A stretch of DNA of 64,000 bases, taken from positions 434,001 to 498,000 of the forward strand of contig CBDIHP010000048.1 in assembly GCA_965279195.1 (NCBI GenBank), given 5' to 3'. Source of the DNA: CBDIHP01 sp965279195 (GTDB lineage Bacteria; Planctomycetota; Planctomycetia; Isosphaerales; Isosphaeraceae). The position numbers were made by a program, and so were the translations under genes. The stretch's first letter is position 1. Every line of letters starts with the position of its first letter. Shown in pieces: positions 8,626-16,093 of this stretch. The notes beneath the pieces are model-generated. The model saw nothing but the letters and a program-made list of their open reading frames with translations, was not told the DNA's origin and searched no databases.

Positions 8626-8904
8626 GCTCGTCTCCCTCCAAATCCGGATCGTGCGAGCGGGGAGTCTGCGCGTCGGGGCGTCCTGCCCCGTCTGAGGTCG
8701 GCGAACTTTATCAGACCGATGCGAGTCTGTCGCCCCCAGGTTCCTCGGGATGCTCTGGCCGGGTCGCGCGGGTGGTCCGCCGGGGGACAATTCGCCGGGT
8801 TCGTCCGGTTTCAGTGATGATCCGCCCGGCGAGCGGCCGATGACGAGGGAGACGCGACCGAAGCCGAGACCTTCGGGTCGGCACTCACGGAGGAGGAGAT
8901 CCGC

Positions 8905-9132
8905 ATGGCCACAGCCCGCTTGCGCGTGTTCCCGCAGCCCGAGGATGAGCGGTTCGACGACAACCGCGACCCCTCGATCTCGATCCGGCTCGCCGACCTC
9001 TATCCGTTGCTGGCCCAGGCGTATCGCGATAACTACGTCTGGCTCCGCGACTTCGAGAACGAGGAGCTGCTCGTTAGCCCCGACCTCTATGAGGTCGTCC
9101 GCGCCTTCTCGAACTGCCGCCCTTCCGCCTGA
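8905..9132 (+). CDS. small conserved-looking protein, 75 residues
   Basis: A short acidic protein without signal peptide, preceded by a very good ribosome-binding site (GGAGGAGATCCGC then ATG). Visible features are a charged N-terminus (PEDERFDDNRDP), a hydrophobic helix LADLYPLLAQAYRDNY and an end rich in acidic residues (LRDFENEELLVSPDLYEVV). I do not recognise the family. It lies 124 bp upstream of the STAS gene on the same strand and may be co-transcribed with it. Confidence 0.7.
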   Translation: MATARLRVFPQPEDERFDDNRDPSISIRLADLYPLLAQAYRDNYVWLRDFENEELLVSPDLYEVVRAFSNCRPSA

Positions 9133-9256
9133 GAGCGGAGGACCCTTGTCCCCGGGCCGGTCGATTGCCTACGCTGGATGGACCAGGACGGCCGGCGAGA
9201 TCCGGGTGCCGGGCACCCCGCCGCCGGGCTCCCGCCTGTCTTTCCGGGCACCTCCG

Positions 9257-9631
9257 ATGGCGATTCCGCAATCCACCGACGCCTTCACGATCGAGAGGCG
9301 CGGGGGCGTGACGATCATCTCCGCCACCCCCGCCATCGAGACCCTCGCGCTCGGCCTCGAGGAGCAGGCGGCCGAGCTGATCTACGAGCCCCTCCGCGAC
9401 GAGGTCGAGCCCGCCGTGGTGATCGACCTGTCCCGGGTCGATTACTTCGGCTCGGTGTTCCTCGGCGTGCTGATGCACACGTGGAAGCTCGTGTCGGCGA
9501 AGGGGGGCACGATGGCCCTGTCGGGCGTCTCCCCCCGTGCCAAGCAACTGCTCCACGTCACGTCATTCGACTTCCTCTGGCCGATCTACAACCACCGGTC
9601 CGAGGCGATCGAGGCCCTCATCGCCGACTGA
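9257..9631 (+). CDS. STAS-domain protein (anti-sigma factor antagonist-like)
   Basis: A 124-residue single-domain protein. The STAS pattern is seen: a first strand GGVTIISATPAIETL, the strand AVVIDLSRVDYFGSVFLGVLMHTWKLV with the phospho-acceptor-type Ser after the turn (FGS), and GGTMALSGVSPRAKQLLHVTSF. STAS proteins of this size act as anti-anti-sigma factors or as parts of phosphorelay switches, with partner-switch Ser kinases. No RsbW-like kinase is in the window. The ATG at 9257 is used because residues upstream in the open frame are low complexity and lack family features. Confidence 0.82.
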   Translation: MAIPQSTDAFTIERRGGVTIISATPAIETLALGLEEQAAELIYEPLRDEVEPAVVIDLSRVDYFGSVFLGVLMHTWKLVSAKGGTMALSGVSPRAKQLLHVTSFDFLWPIYNHRSEAIEALIAD

Positions 9632-9808
9632 CCCCGCGCCCGGGGAATTCCGGATCGGCCGACGCCGGCATCGGTTGACAGCCCTCCTGTCCACGCCGAT
9701 GATAAACAAGACGCCCCGCGCCCGGGCCAATCATGCCCGACCGCGCCAGGGGCGTCGCGTCGCCATCGCCTTGGACCCCGTTCACGGACGTCGTCGGCCG
9801 GAGCCGTC

Positions 9809-10753
9809 ATGGGCATCTACGATCGCGAGTACTACCGCGACGAGACACGCGGGTCCGGCTGGATTTCGGGCGTCGCGCCCGTTTGCAAGTGGATCATCCT
9901 GGTCAACGTCGTCGCACTGGTCGTCGAGAAATTCTCGCCGGCGTTCTACGACGCCTTCAAGGGGTCCAGCGAGGCGATCTTCGCCCACGGGCAGGTCTGG
10001 AGGCTGCTGACCGCCGCCTTCCTCCACGACCAGTTCCGGATCTGGCACATCCTGTTCAACATGCTCTTCCTGTGGATGGTCGGGCGCGACATGGAGGCCA
10101 TGTACGGCTCCCGCGACTTCCTGATCTTCTACCTCTCCGCCGCCGTCTTTAGCATGCTCTGCTGGGCGATCCCCGACTATCTCTCGGGTGATCCAAACTC
10201 GGCCGTCGGAGCCTCGGGCGCGGTCATGGCGGTGGTCACGATCTACACCCTGTACTACCCCAACCGTGAGATCATCGTTTACATCTTCCCGATGCGGATG
10301 TGGACGATGCTGATGATCTACATCGGCTACGACCTGCTCCAGTTCGTTTCGGGCGCCCAGACCACCACGGCCGTCGCCGGCCACCTCGGCGGGGCCCTCT
10401 TCGGCTACCTCTTCAAGGTCGGCGACCTCCGCCCCGAGCGACTGGTGCGACTTTGGAAGGACCGACACAGGCCGAATCTTCGCGTGGTCTCGCCCGAGCC
10501 GAGGGAGACCTTCACCCCCCGGGCATCGTCACCCATCCCCCCGGTCGCCAAGACTTCGGGCTCGGCCCCGACGGCCACCGCCACCGCGCCCCCGAGCCGG
10601 CCGGTGATGTCGGAGGAGCAGCTCGACGCCCAGCTCGACGAGGTCCTGGCCAAGATCGCCCGCCAGGGCAATCGCGACGGGCTCACCGAGGAGGAGAAGG
10701 CCGTCCTCGAACAGGCCAGCCAGCGGGCCCGCCGCCGTCGAGAGCGAATCTGA
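9809..10753 (+). CDS. rhomboid family intramembrane serine protease
   Basis: A 314-residue integral membrane protein. Six membrane segments fit residues 25-45, 70-100, 110-130, 140-160, 170-190 and 195-210. The catalytic Ser is in the motif GASGAV and the partner His in AGHLGGALFGY; the family's W-R in the first loop is seen as VWRLLTAAFLH and the HILFNM-LW element is present. The C-terminal 100 residues are cytosolic, charged and Pro-rich with a helical end (EEQLDAQLDEVLAKI). Rhomboids cleave membrane-anchored substrates within the bilayer; the substrate here is unknown. A GNAT gene begins 5 bases after the stop. Confidence 0.93.
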   Translation: MGIYDREYYRDETRGSGWISGVAPVCKWIILVNVVALVVEKFSPAFYDAFKGSSEAIFAHGQVWRLLTAAFLHDQFRIWHILFNMLFLWMVGRDMEAMYGSRDFLIFYLSAAVFSMLCWAIPDYLSGDPNSAVGASGAVMAVVTIYTLYYPNREIIVYIFPMRMWTMLMIYIGYDLLQFVSGAQTTTAVAGHLGGALFGYLFKVGDLRPERLVRLWKDRHRPNLRVVSPEPRETFTPRASSPIPPVAKTSGSAPTATATAPPSRPVMSEEQLDAQLDEVLAKIARQGNRDGLTEEEKAVLEQASQRARRRRERI

Positions 10754-10758
10754 ACACC

Positions 10759-11256
10759 ATGCCCACGACCGCCACCAACCCGGCCATCGTCGTCCGGGAC
10801 GCGACCCACGCCGACCTCGACACCATCGTCGCGTTCAACCTCGGCCTGGCCATCGAGACCGAAAACAAGACCCTGCCCGTCGAGGCCCTGCGCCCCGGCG
10901 TCGCCCGCGCTCTCGACGACCCCGACCGCCTCCGCTACTGGGTCGCCGTCGCACCCGAGACCGGCCAGGTCATCGGCCAGGCCGCCATCACCCGCGAGTG
11001 GAGCGACTGGCGCAACGGCTGGATCTGGTGGTTCCAGAGCGTCTACGTCCACTCCGATTACCGATCTCGTGGCGTCTTCCGCGCCCTGCATAACCACATC
11101 CGCACCCTGGCGAAATCCGCGCCCGATGTCATCGGCCTCCGCCTCTACGTCGAGGTCGAGAACCACCGGGCCCAGAAGACCTACCGGGCCCTCGGCCTGA
11201 CCCCCGGCGGCTACGACGTTTACGAGGAACTCTGGATCCCGACCTCGGCCTCGTAG
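10759..11256 (+). CDS. GNAT family N-acetyltransferase
   Basis: A 165-residue protein with the GNAT fold: an N-terminal strand-helix IVVRDATHADLDTIVAFNLGLA, the central strands YWVAVAPETGQVIGQAAITREWSDW, the acetyl-CoA pyrophosphate-binding loop as VHSDYRSRGVFRALHNHI (the R/Q-x-x-G-x-G/A equivalent), and the closing VENHRAQKTYRALGL, the typical N-x-x-A-x-x-x-Y motif. The substrate cannot be read from sequence. The close spacing behind the rhomboid gene suggests one transcript. The short start at 10759 follows the rhomboid stop; the longer open frame overlaps that gene and was not used. Confidence 0.92.
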   Translation: MPTTATNPAIVVRDATHADLDTIVAFNLGLAIETENKTLPVEALRPGVARALDDPDRLRYWVAVAPETGQVIGQAAITREWSDWRNGWIWWFQSVYVHSDYRSRGVFRALHNHIRTLAKSAPDVIGLRLYVEVENHRAQKTYRALGLTPGGYDVYEELWIPTSAS

Positions 11257-11264
11257 ATGCGCCC

Positions 11265-11413
11265 GGAGTGCGGACGCTTGCTTCCGCTCTGGGTAGGGGA
11301 GCTTGCTCCCCGTGAACTACCGTCGATCCACTGGCGATGATCTATCTACCTGGCGATCCACGCGCGCGGAACAAGCTCCGCGAGAATAGAGCGGACGTTC
11401 GCTGCCGCACTCC
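11265..11413. repeat. dispersed inverted repeat, family A, copy at 11.3 kb
   Basis: Outer arms at 11265-11290 (GGAGTGCGGACGCTTGCTTCC) and 11388-11413 (AGAGCGGACGTTCGCTGCCG) are inverted copies with a few mismatches. The inner hairpin GGGGAGC-TTG-CTCCCC at about 11298-11313 is identical to that of the 7 kb copy, and the right-hand CTCCGCGAGAATAGAGCGG segment closely matches it. The element fills almost the whole space between the GNAT and ferritin genes. Confidence 0.72.
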
Positions 11414-11438
11414 CTGCCTTCGATATAAGGACGCTCTC

Positions 11439-11927
11439 ATGCTCATCAGCGCCGCGCTGAATCAGGCTCTCAACGCCCAGGTCGGCCACGAGCTGTTCAA
11501 CTCGCACCAGTACCTGGCGATCTCGGCCTACTTCGAGGGCGAGTGCCTGTTCGGCCTGGCGAAGATCTTCTCGAAGCAGGCGGATGAGGAGCGCGAGCAC
11601 GCGATGAAGATCGTGCGGTTCATCCTCGACGCCGGCGGCCAGCTCACCATCCCCGCCGTCCCCGCCCCGCGCGCCGACTTCGCCTCGGCCGAGGACGCGG
11701 CTCGGCTCGCTTACGACTCCGAAGTCCAGACCACCAAGCAGATCTATGACCTCGTCGACCTGGCCGCCGCCGAGAAGAGCCACGTCGCCAGCAACTTCCT
11801 CCAGTGGTTCGTGACCGAGCAACTGGAAGAGATCGCCAGCGCCGACACCCGCCTCAAGGTCATCCGCAAGGCCGGCCCCAGCGTCCTGATGGTCGAGGCC
11901 TACCTCGCCCACGACGGCGGGAAGTGA
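11439..11927 (+). CDS. ftn: ferritin
   Basis: A 162-residue, four-helix-bundle ferritin of the FtnA type. Ferroxidase residues are recognised in the first helix (ELFNSHQYLAISAYFEGE), in DEEREHAMKIVRFI (the E-x-x-H pair), and in the third and fourth helices (AAAEKSHVASNF, FVTEQLEEI). Ferritin stores iron as ferrihydrite inside a 24-subunit shell and limits Fenton chemistry. The ATG at 11439 is preceded by AAGGA at a good distance and gives the standard family length; a longer upstream reading frame runs through repeat sequence and was rejected. Confidence 0.95.
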   Translation: MLISAALNQALNAQVGHELFNSHQYLAISAYFEGECLFGLAKIFSKQADEEREHAMKIVRFILDAGGQLTIPAVPAPRADFASAEDAARLAYDSEVQTTKQIYDLVDLAAAEKSHVASNFLQWFVTEQLEEIASADTRLKVIRKAGPSVLMVEAYLAHDGGK

Positions 11928-12112
11928 CGCGACGGATCGCCCGGCGCGGTTCGACTCGCGGCGGCGTTCCTCATCATTACCCCCCCCGATGAGGCCGGCG
12001 TTTTCTGGCGTTCGCGATCGCTTTCGGCATGATAGAGACGGTCCGTGCCGGTCGTCGCCGATTCCGCATGAATAGGAGGAGACTCGAGTTCGCACCGGAT
12101 CGCCCCTGTGCC

Positions 12113-12141
12113 TTGACTTCATCATGGTCTCGCCGTACTTT
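12113..12141 (+). promoter_or_regulatory. putative sigma-70-type promoter upstream of the broken protease gene
   Basis: TTGACT (12113-12118) and TACTTT (12136-12141) are separated by 17 bases. The -35 box matches five of six consensus positions, the -10 box four of six. It lies about 97 bp before the ATG of the protease pseudogene, in a 310-bp gap downstream of ferritin that shows nothing else except a weak stem near 11971-11995 (CCTCATC/GATGAGG). Confidence 0.4.
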
Positions 12142-13259
12142 CATCCCATTGATGTGAGGATCGTGGCGAAATGTGCGGATTTGGGACGCCGTTGCGATCC
12201 CTTGGCGCGGTCCTGGCTTTGATTAACGGATGGCGCGATGGATCTGGCCTCTGCGAGAGAACTCAAGGATGTCTTCTCCAGGCGTACAAGAGAGCGTTTC
12301 TTCCCGTTGCTCTCCGACGAGAAGACGCCCCCCGGCACGAATGTCGTCTTCCACAGACTCTCGCCGGGGTTCATCGCCCAGAATGGGGAACCCATCCTCC
12401 CCGCGTCACCGGCGATCTCTTTTGGCATCGGCTACCGACCCCGGAAGGGCTTCCGGATCACGGTCTTCATCCAGGACCACCGCCTGCGCAGGGCCCGCGA
12501 GGTCGCCGATCTCAAGAAACTGGCCTGCGGCGAGATTGATATCGAGTACCTTGGTTCGCTGAAACTGATGCTGTCCCCGTCCTGGTGCCAACAGAAGCAC
12601 CGCCCGCTCCACATCGGCACATCCGTCGGGCACCACAAGAATGGCAGCGGCACCCTCACCTGCTTCGTCAAGGATCGCAAGGCCGACGAGGAAGGCGATC
12701 GCAAGATTCATCTCCTCTCGTGCAATCATGTGCTGACCTAACGGAATCGGAAGACGGCGAATGACTCGATTCTCCAACCGGGGGGCTCCGACCTCGGCAC
12801 GCCCAAGACAGATCCCGTCGGCAACCTCAGCAAGGCGATCCAGCACGACCCGCGGACGATCAATTACTACGACTGTGCCATTGCGGAGGTCCGCGAAGGC
12901 GTTGCGATCGAGGCCGCCGAACTCTGCCCTCGCGATCAGAAGGATAGGTTGACCGCTGTCGCCTCGGAGGCCGAGATTCTGGCTTTGTTCGAAGATCAGA
13001 CCCGGCTCCACAAGATCGGACGGAGTTCGGGCATGACTTCCGGCTATATCACGGAGATCGATGCTGGGATCACCATCGAGTGGAAACCCAAGCATTATCT
13101 TCATTTCGAGCGTCTTCTCAGGCTCAAGCACCATGCCGACAATCAGGCATTCAGCCTGCTGGGAGACAGCGGCGCCTTGGTCTATTCAAAGCGGAACCCC
13201 AAGGAGCATTCCTCCGTCGGGGTCGCCATGGTGTTTTGCGGCCCGAGCAATCCCAGGGA

Positions 13260-13282
13260 GGCTCATGTTCCACCATCGGTGG
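13260..13282 (+). repeat. IS left terminal inverted repeat
   Basis: Twenty-three bases, beginning GGCTCATGTTCCACC, that match the complement of 14277-14299 at 21 positions. The transposase stop codon lies inside it. The preceding nine bases 13251-13259 are the first copy of the target duplication. Confidence 0.85.
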
Positions 13283-14202
13283 CCGGCTGACTCCCGAGGA
13301 GGATGGCCAGGAAGTCGTCGGTCACCGACTTGAGGTTGTGGGCCCACTCGAAGATCGCCACGTAGCCGGCCAGGTGCCACTTGCTCACGCCCCGGAACGG
13401 CCGCAGGAACGTCCGCAGCGCCGCCCAGGTCCCCTCCATCGAGTTGACGTGCACCTCGCGGATCCCGTCCCCGTCGTCGTCGCGGGCCCACTCCTTGATC
13501 GCGTGGTTCACCGTCACACGCGACCGGCCCAGGTCGGGGACGCGGTCGTAGCCCGACCACTCGTCGGTGTTCAGCCTCGCACCGGGGCTCGTCGTCGCCT
13601 GGACCATGCCATTCAAGGTCCGCTGGTCGGTGCTCGGCAGGACGTGGAGCCGGATCGCGCCGGAGGAGCGGCCGAAGGTGCCGGCGACCGGCGGGCGGTC
13701 GTTGGCGAAGGTGCCGTGGCCGCGACGCTTGTTCGCGCGGCGCCGCGGCGGGTCATCGGGCGAGTCGTGCGGGATGCCTTTTTTCCCCCGCGTTGACGAA
13801 GGTCTCGTCGGCCTCGCACACGGCGTCGTCGAGGGGCTCGGTCTCCTGGCCATCCAGCGCCTTCTGCTGGATCCGATGCCGCAGCTCCAGGAGCTTGACC
13901 CGGTCGCAGCCCAGCTCGCGGGCCAGCTTCGCGGTGGGGACGCCCTGGGCGATGCCGCGGAGGATCAGCAGCAGGTGCGATGCGGGCCGCTGGGTCTTCT
14001 GGAGTGCGGTGCCGGTGTAAGCGTTGAAGACGCGGCGGCAGCCGCGGCAGCGATAGTCCAGCGCCGGGGCCCGGTGCCTGCGGTGCACGCCGTACTCGCG
14101 GCCGCCACATCGCGGGCATGCGAGGCCTTCGGGGTGGAGGATCTCGACGAGCTTGTCGTAGCAGGCCTGCTCGTCCATGTATTGCTGGATCGGGAAGTCC
14201 AT
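13263..14202 (-). pseudogene. IS1595-like transposase, frameshifted at an A6 run
   Basis: The first frame (14202 down to about 13795) gives a zinc ribbon (CPRCGG ... CRGCRRVF, residues 30-60), a helical DNA-binding region (LARELGCDRVKLLELRHRI) and the first catalytic Asp in CEADETFVNAGEK. Reading then needs a shift by one base at GGGGGAAAAAAGG (complement of about 13776-13788) to enter the second frame, which continues with GIPHDSPDDPPRRRANKRRGHG, LNTDEWSGYDRV (second Asp) and the final Glu in HVNSMEGTWAALRTFLRPF. With one A removed the joined protein is a full-length DDE transposase of about 310 residues. The extra base is a mutation, a sequencing error, or a site of transcriptional slippage. 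Confidence 0.82.
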
Positions 14203-14276
14203 CGCCGGCCTCCGCCTCGGGTCGATCGGGTCACACCCCGATCACACCACACCGAACAGCCTGCCGAAATAGGTCT

Positions 14277-14299
14277 CCACCGCCGGTGGAACATGAGCC
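14277..14299 (-). repeat. IS right terminal inverted repeat
   Basis: Complement of the left end with two mismatches; followed at 14300-14308 by the second copy of TCCCAGGGA. Confidence 0.85.
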
Positions 14300-14638
14300 T
14301 CCCAGGGATGGGGTGACCGGCACCTTCGCCGTACCCCTCCGACCGACACTCGACGCCCTTGGCGTTGACCTCTATACCGGTCCGCCCCAGAATCCATCCT
14401 GATTCCTTCGAAATTCCGCTAAACAGGGAACGACTGACCGAGTATCGTGAGCTAGATTAATTGATGGCTAGGTGTCCAAAACGCCTCGCGCCATCTCTGC
14501 CCAAAGGGAGCGTCCAAGTCCAATTCCACTCAGGGATTGCGACGTTCTTGCCGATATTATTTTTGATCTATGACAAGTGTCCGCGCTAGACTGGAGGGGG
14601 CCCTCAAGGTCGCTTCCCATTTCTGAAAGGTGTTTTGA

Positions 14639-14890
14639 ATGAAAGTGACGTTGACGCAAGCGCGTCTCGCCAAGGATCGTGCGAGAGGTCTCGCCTCAGC
14701 GATCGCTTCGGTCGTATCGTCAGGCGTATCCAAGGTCCCGGATGGCTATGCCGTATGGTTGGGGCTAGCAGCACCGCCCCCGCCCGACTCGATTCCCTCG
14801 CTGGTCGATGGGGTACCCGTAAGTTGGGAGGTGATCAGCATACCAACCATGGAGCTACCTCCACCGAGGCACAAACGCAAGAAGAATTAG
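14639..14890 (+). CDS. small protein, 83 residues, unknown function
   Basis: A short protein with a basic N-terminal helix (LTQARLAKDRARGLASAIASVV), a middle strand region PDGYAVWLGLAAPPPP, the segment LVDGVPVSWEVIS and a basic end KRKKN. GAAAGG lies upstream of the ATG. The DGVPV segment resembles the strand found at the N-terminus of trypsin-like Nal1-type proteins, the family of the broken gene just upstream, so it may be a companion or a detached N-terminal module of that system. I cannot name the family. Codon use is less GC-biased than in its neighbours. Confidence 0.55.
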   Translation: MKVTLTQARLAKDRARGLASAIASVVSSGVSKVPDGYAVWLGLAAPPPPDSIPSLVDGVPVSWEVISIPTMELPPPRHKRKKN

Positions 14891-15021
14891 GGTTGAAGCA
14901 GACGAGATTGATTGCGGTCAGGGGTTCACCAGGGAAGGTTGGGCATTGGAATTGTATTGGTCGTGTCGCGGAAATCAACTCACCCACTGGATGGACCAGT
15001 CAGAGGTCCGCCAGGGGGGCG

Positions 15022-16065
15022 TCAGGCCTGACTGCATTGAATCCAGCGGCCGAGTAAATCCACTGACTGCCCGTAGTCAACGGCATTCGCGGCCAAGGCA
15101 ACGCCTTCGGCCAGGCTGGTGACGCGGCCGGTGATCCGCAGGGCGGCGGCGCTGTTGGCGAGGACGGCGGAGCGGACGGGGCCGGGCTGGCCGCCGAGGA
15201 AAGAGCGGATGGCCGACGCGCTCTCGGCGGGGCCGGAGACGCGCAACTCGGCGGCGGTGGCGGGGGGAAGGCCGAAATCGGCCGGGTTCCAGGTCTCGGT
15301 GCCTTCGAGGAGGTGCCCGCCTTCCACCCATCGCACCCGCGTTGGACCGTCGAGGCTGACCTCGTCGAGGTCGTTCACCCCGGTGACGATCGCGGCGACC
15401 TCGGTCGTGGCGAGTCGGGCCAGGGCGCCGGCCATCAGGTCGGCGGCGGGGGCCCCGGAGACGCCGATCAATTGATGCGTCGGCCGCATGGGGTTCGCCA
15501 GCGGGCCGAGAAGGTTGAAGATCGTCCGGAAGGGGAGCTGCTTGCGGATCGGAGCCAGCCCCCTGAGGGCGGGGTGGAAGGCCGGGGCGAACAGGAAGGT
15601 GATGCCCAGCTCGTCCAGGCAGCGGGCCAGCACATCGGGCCTCGCCTCGATGTTCACGCCCAGCTCCGTCAGCACCTCCGCGCTGCCGGAATTCCCCGAG
15701 GCCGACCGGTTCCCGTGCTTCGCCACGCGCACGCCGCAGCTCGCGACGACGATGGCCGTGGCCGTCGAGACGTTGACCGTGCAGGCCCCGTCGCCGCCCG
15801 TGCCGCAGGTGTCGAGGATCGGCCCGGCGGGTCGGGGGCCCGGCCACGGGACGTGCTTCTCCAGCACCGCCCGGACCGCCCCGGCCAGTTCGGCGGCCGC
15901 CTCCCCCTTGACTCGCAGGCCAGTCAGGAGCGCGGCCACGAGCGTCTCGGGGACGTCGCCGCCGAGCACGGCGAGGAACGCGTCGTAGGCCTCGGTCTCC
16001 CCCAGGTCTCGCCCGGAGGCCAGGGCCGCGAGGGCGACAGACACGGGAGACGCTGTGGATGACAT
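15022..16065 (-). CDS. trpD: anthranilate phosphoribosyltransferase
   Basis: A 347-residue enzyme that transfers the phosphoribosyl group of PRPP to anthranilate, the second committed step of tryptophan synthesis in the cytosol. Family landmarks are the PRPP-binding loop DTCGTGGDGACTVNVSTA, KHGNRSASGNSGSAEVLTELG, the anthranilate-binding ALRGLAPIRKQLPFRTIFNLLGPLANP and GVNDLDEVSLDG. Length is as usual. It starts 28 bases after the stop of the HtrA gene on the same strand, so the two are probably co-transcribed; no other trp genes are in the window. Confidence 0.96.
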   Translation of the reverse strand: MSSTASPVSVALAALASGRDLGETEAYDAFLAVLGGDVPETLVAALLTGLRVKGEAAAELAGAVRAVLEKHVPWPGPRPAGPILDTCGTGGDGACTVNVSTATAIVVASCGVRVAKHGNRSASGNSGSAEVLTELGVNIEARPDVLARCLDELGITFLFAPAFHPALRGLAPIRKQLPFRTIFNLLGPLANPMRPTHQLIGVSGAPAADLMAGALARLATTEVAAIVTGVNDLDEVSLDGPTRVRWVEGGHLLEGTETWNPADFGLPPATAAELRVSGPAESASAIRSFLGGQPGPVRSAVLANSAAALRITGRVTSLAEGVALAANAVDYGQSVDLLGRWIQCSQA

Positions 16066-16093
16066 GGGAGGATTCGACCTGACGCGAGGAGGT

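Larger units (their letters stand above)
13260..14299 (-). mobile_element. IS1595-like insertion sequence, 1,040 bp
   Basis: Ends are inverted repeats GGCTCATGTTCCACC..CGGTGG (13260-13282 and 14277-14299, two mismatches in 23). The target site TCCCAGGGA is duplicated at 13251-13259 and 14300-14308. Removing the element plus one copy of the duplication rejoins the host protease reading frame exactly, which fixes both boundaries. The element encodes one transposase with a zinc ribbon and a DDE-type domain on the minus strand. IS1595 members usually make 8-bp duplications; 9 bp seen here may mean that one end base is assigned differently. Confidence 0.88.
12238..14402 (+). pseudogene. trypsin-like protease (Nal1-type) gene broken by a stop codon and by an IS element
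   Basis: Reading 12238-13259 and jumping to 14309-14402 restores one frame of about 370 codons, except for an in-frame TAA at 12739-12741. The triad of a trypsin-like fold is visible on both sides of the stop: His in SCNHVLT just before it, Asp in YYDCAIAEVREG, and Ser in LLGDSGALVYS. After the IS the frame continues with DGVTGTFAVPLRPTLDALGVDLY, the usual end of this family. The element sits between Pro-Arg and the following Asp codon; one copy of TCCCAGGGA left out gives the intact reading. The gene is therefore doubly inactivated. A start at 12238 has no strong ribosome-binding site. Confident about the lesions, moderately confident about the family. Confidence 0.82.

Noticed and set aside
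11970..12010. Terminator after ferritin
   Set aside because: Stem of only 7 bp with a C-rich loop; the T run comes too late and after GC bases.
13260..14299. Classical -1 programmed frameshift at AAAAAAG in the transposase
   Set aside because: The second frame needs a +1 or -2 shift from the first; a -1 shift does not connect the halves. Kept only as slippage or error.
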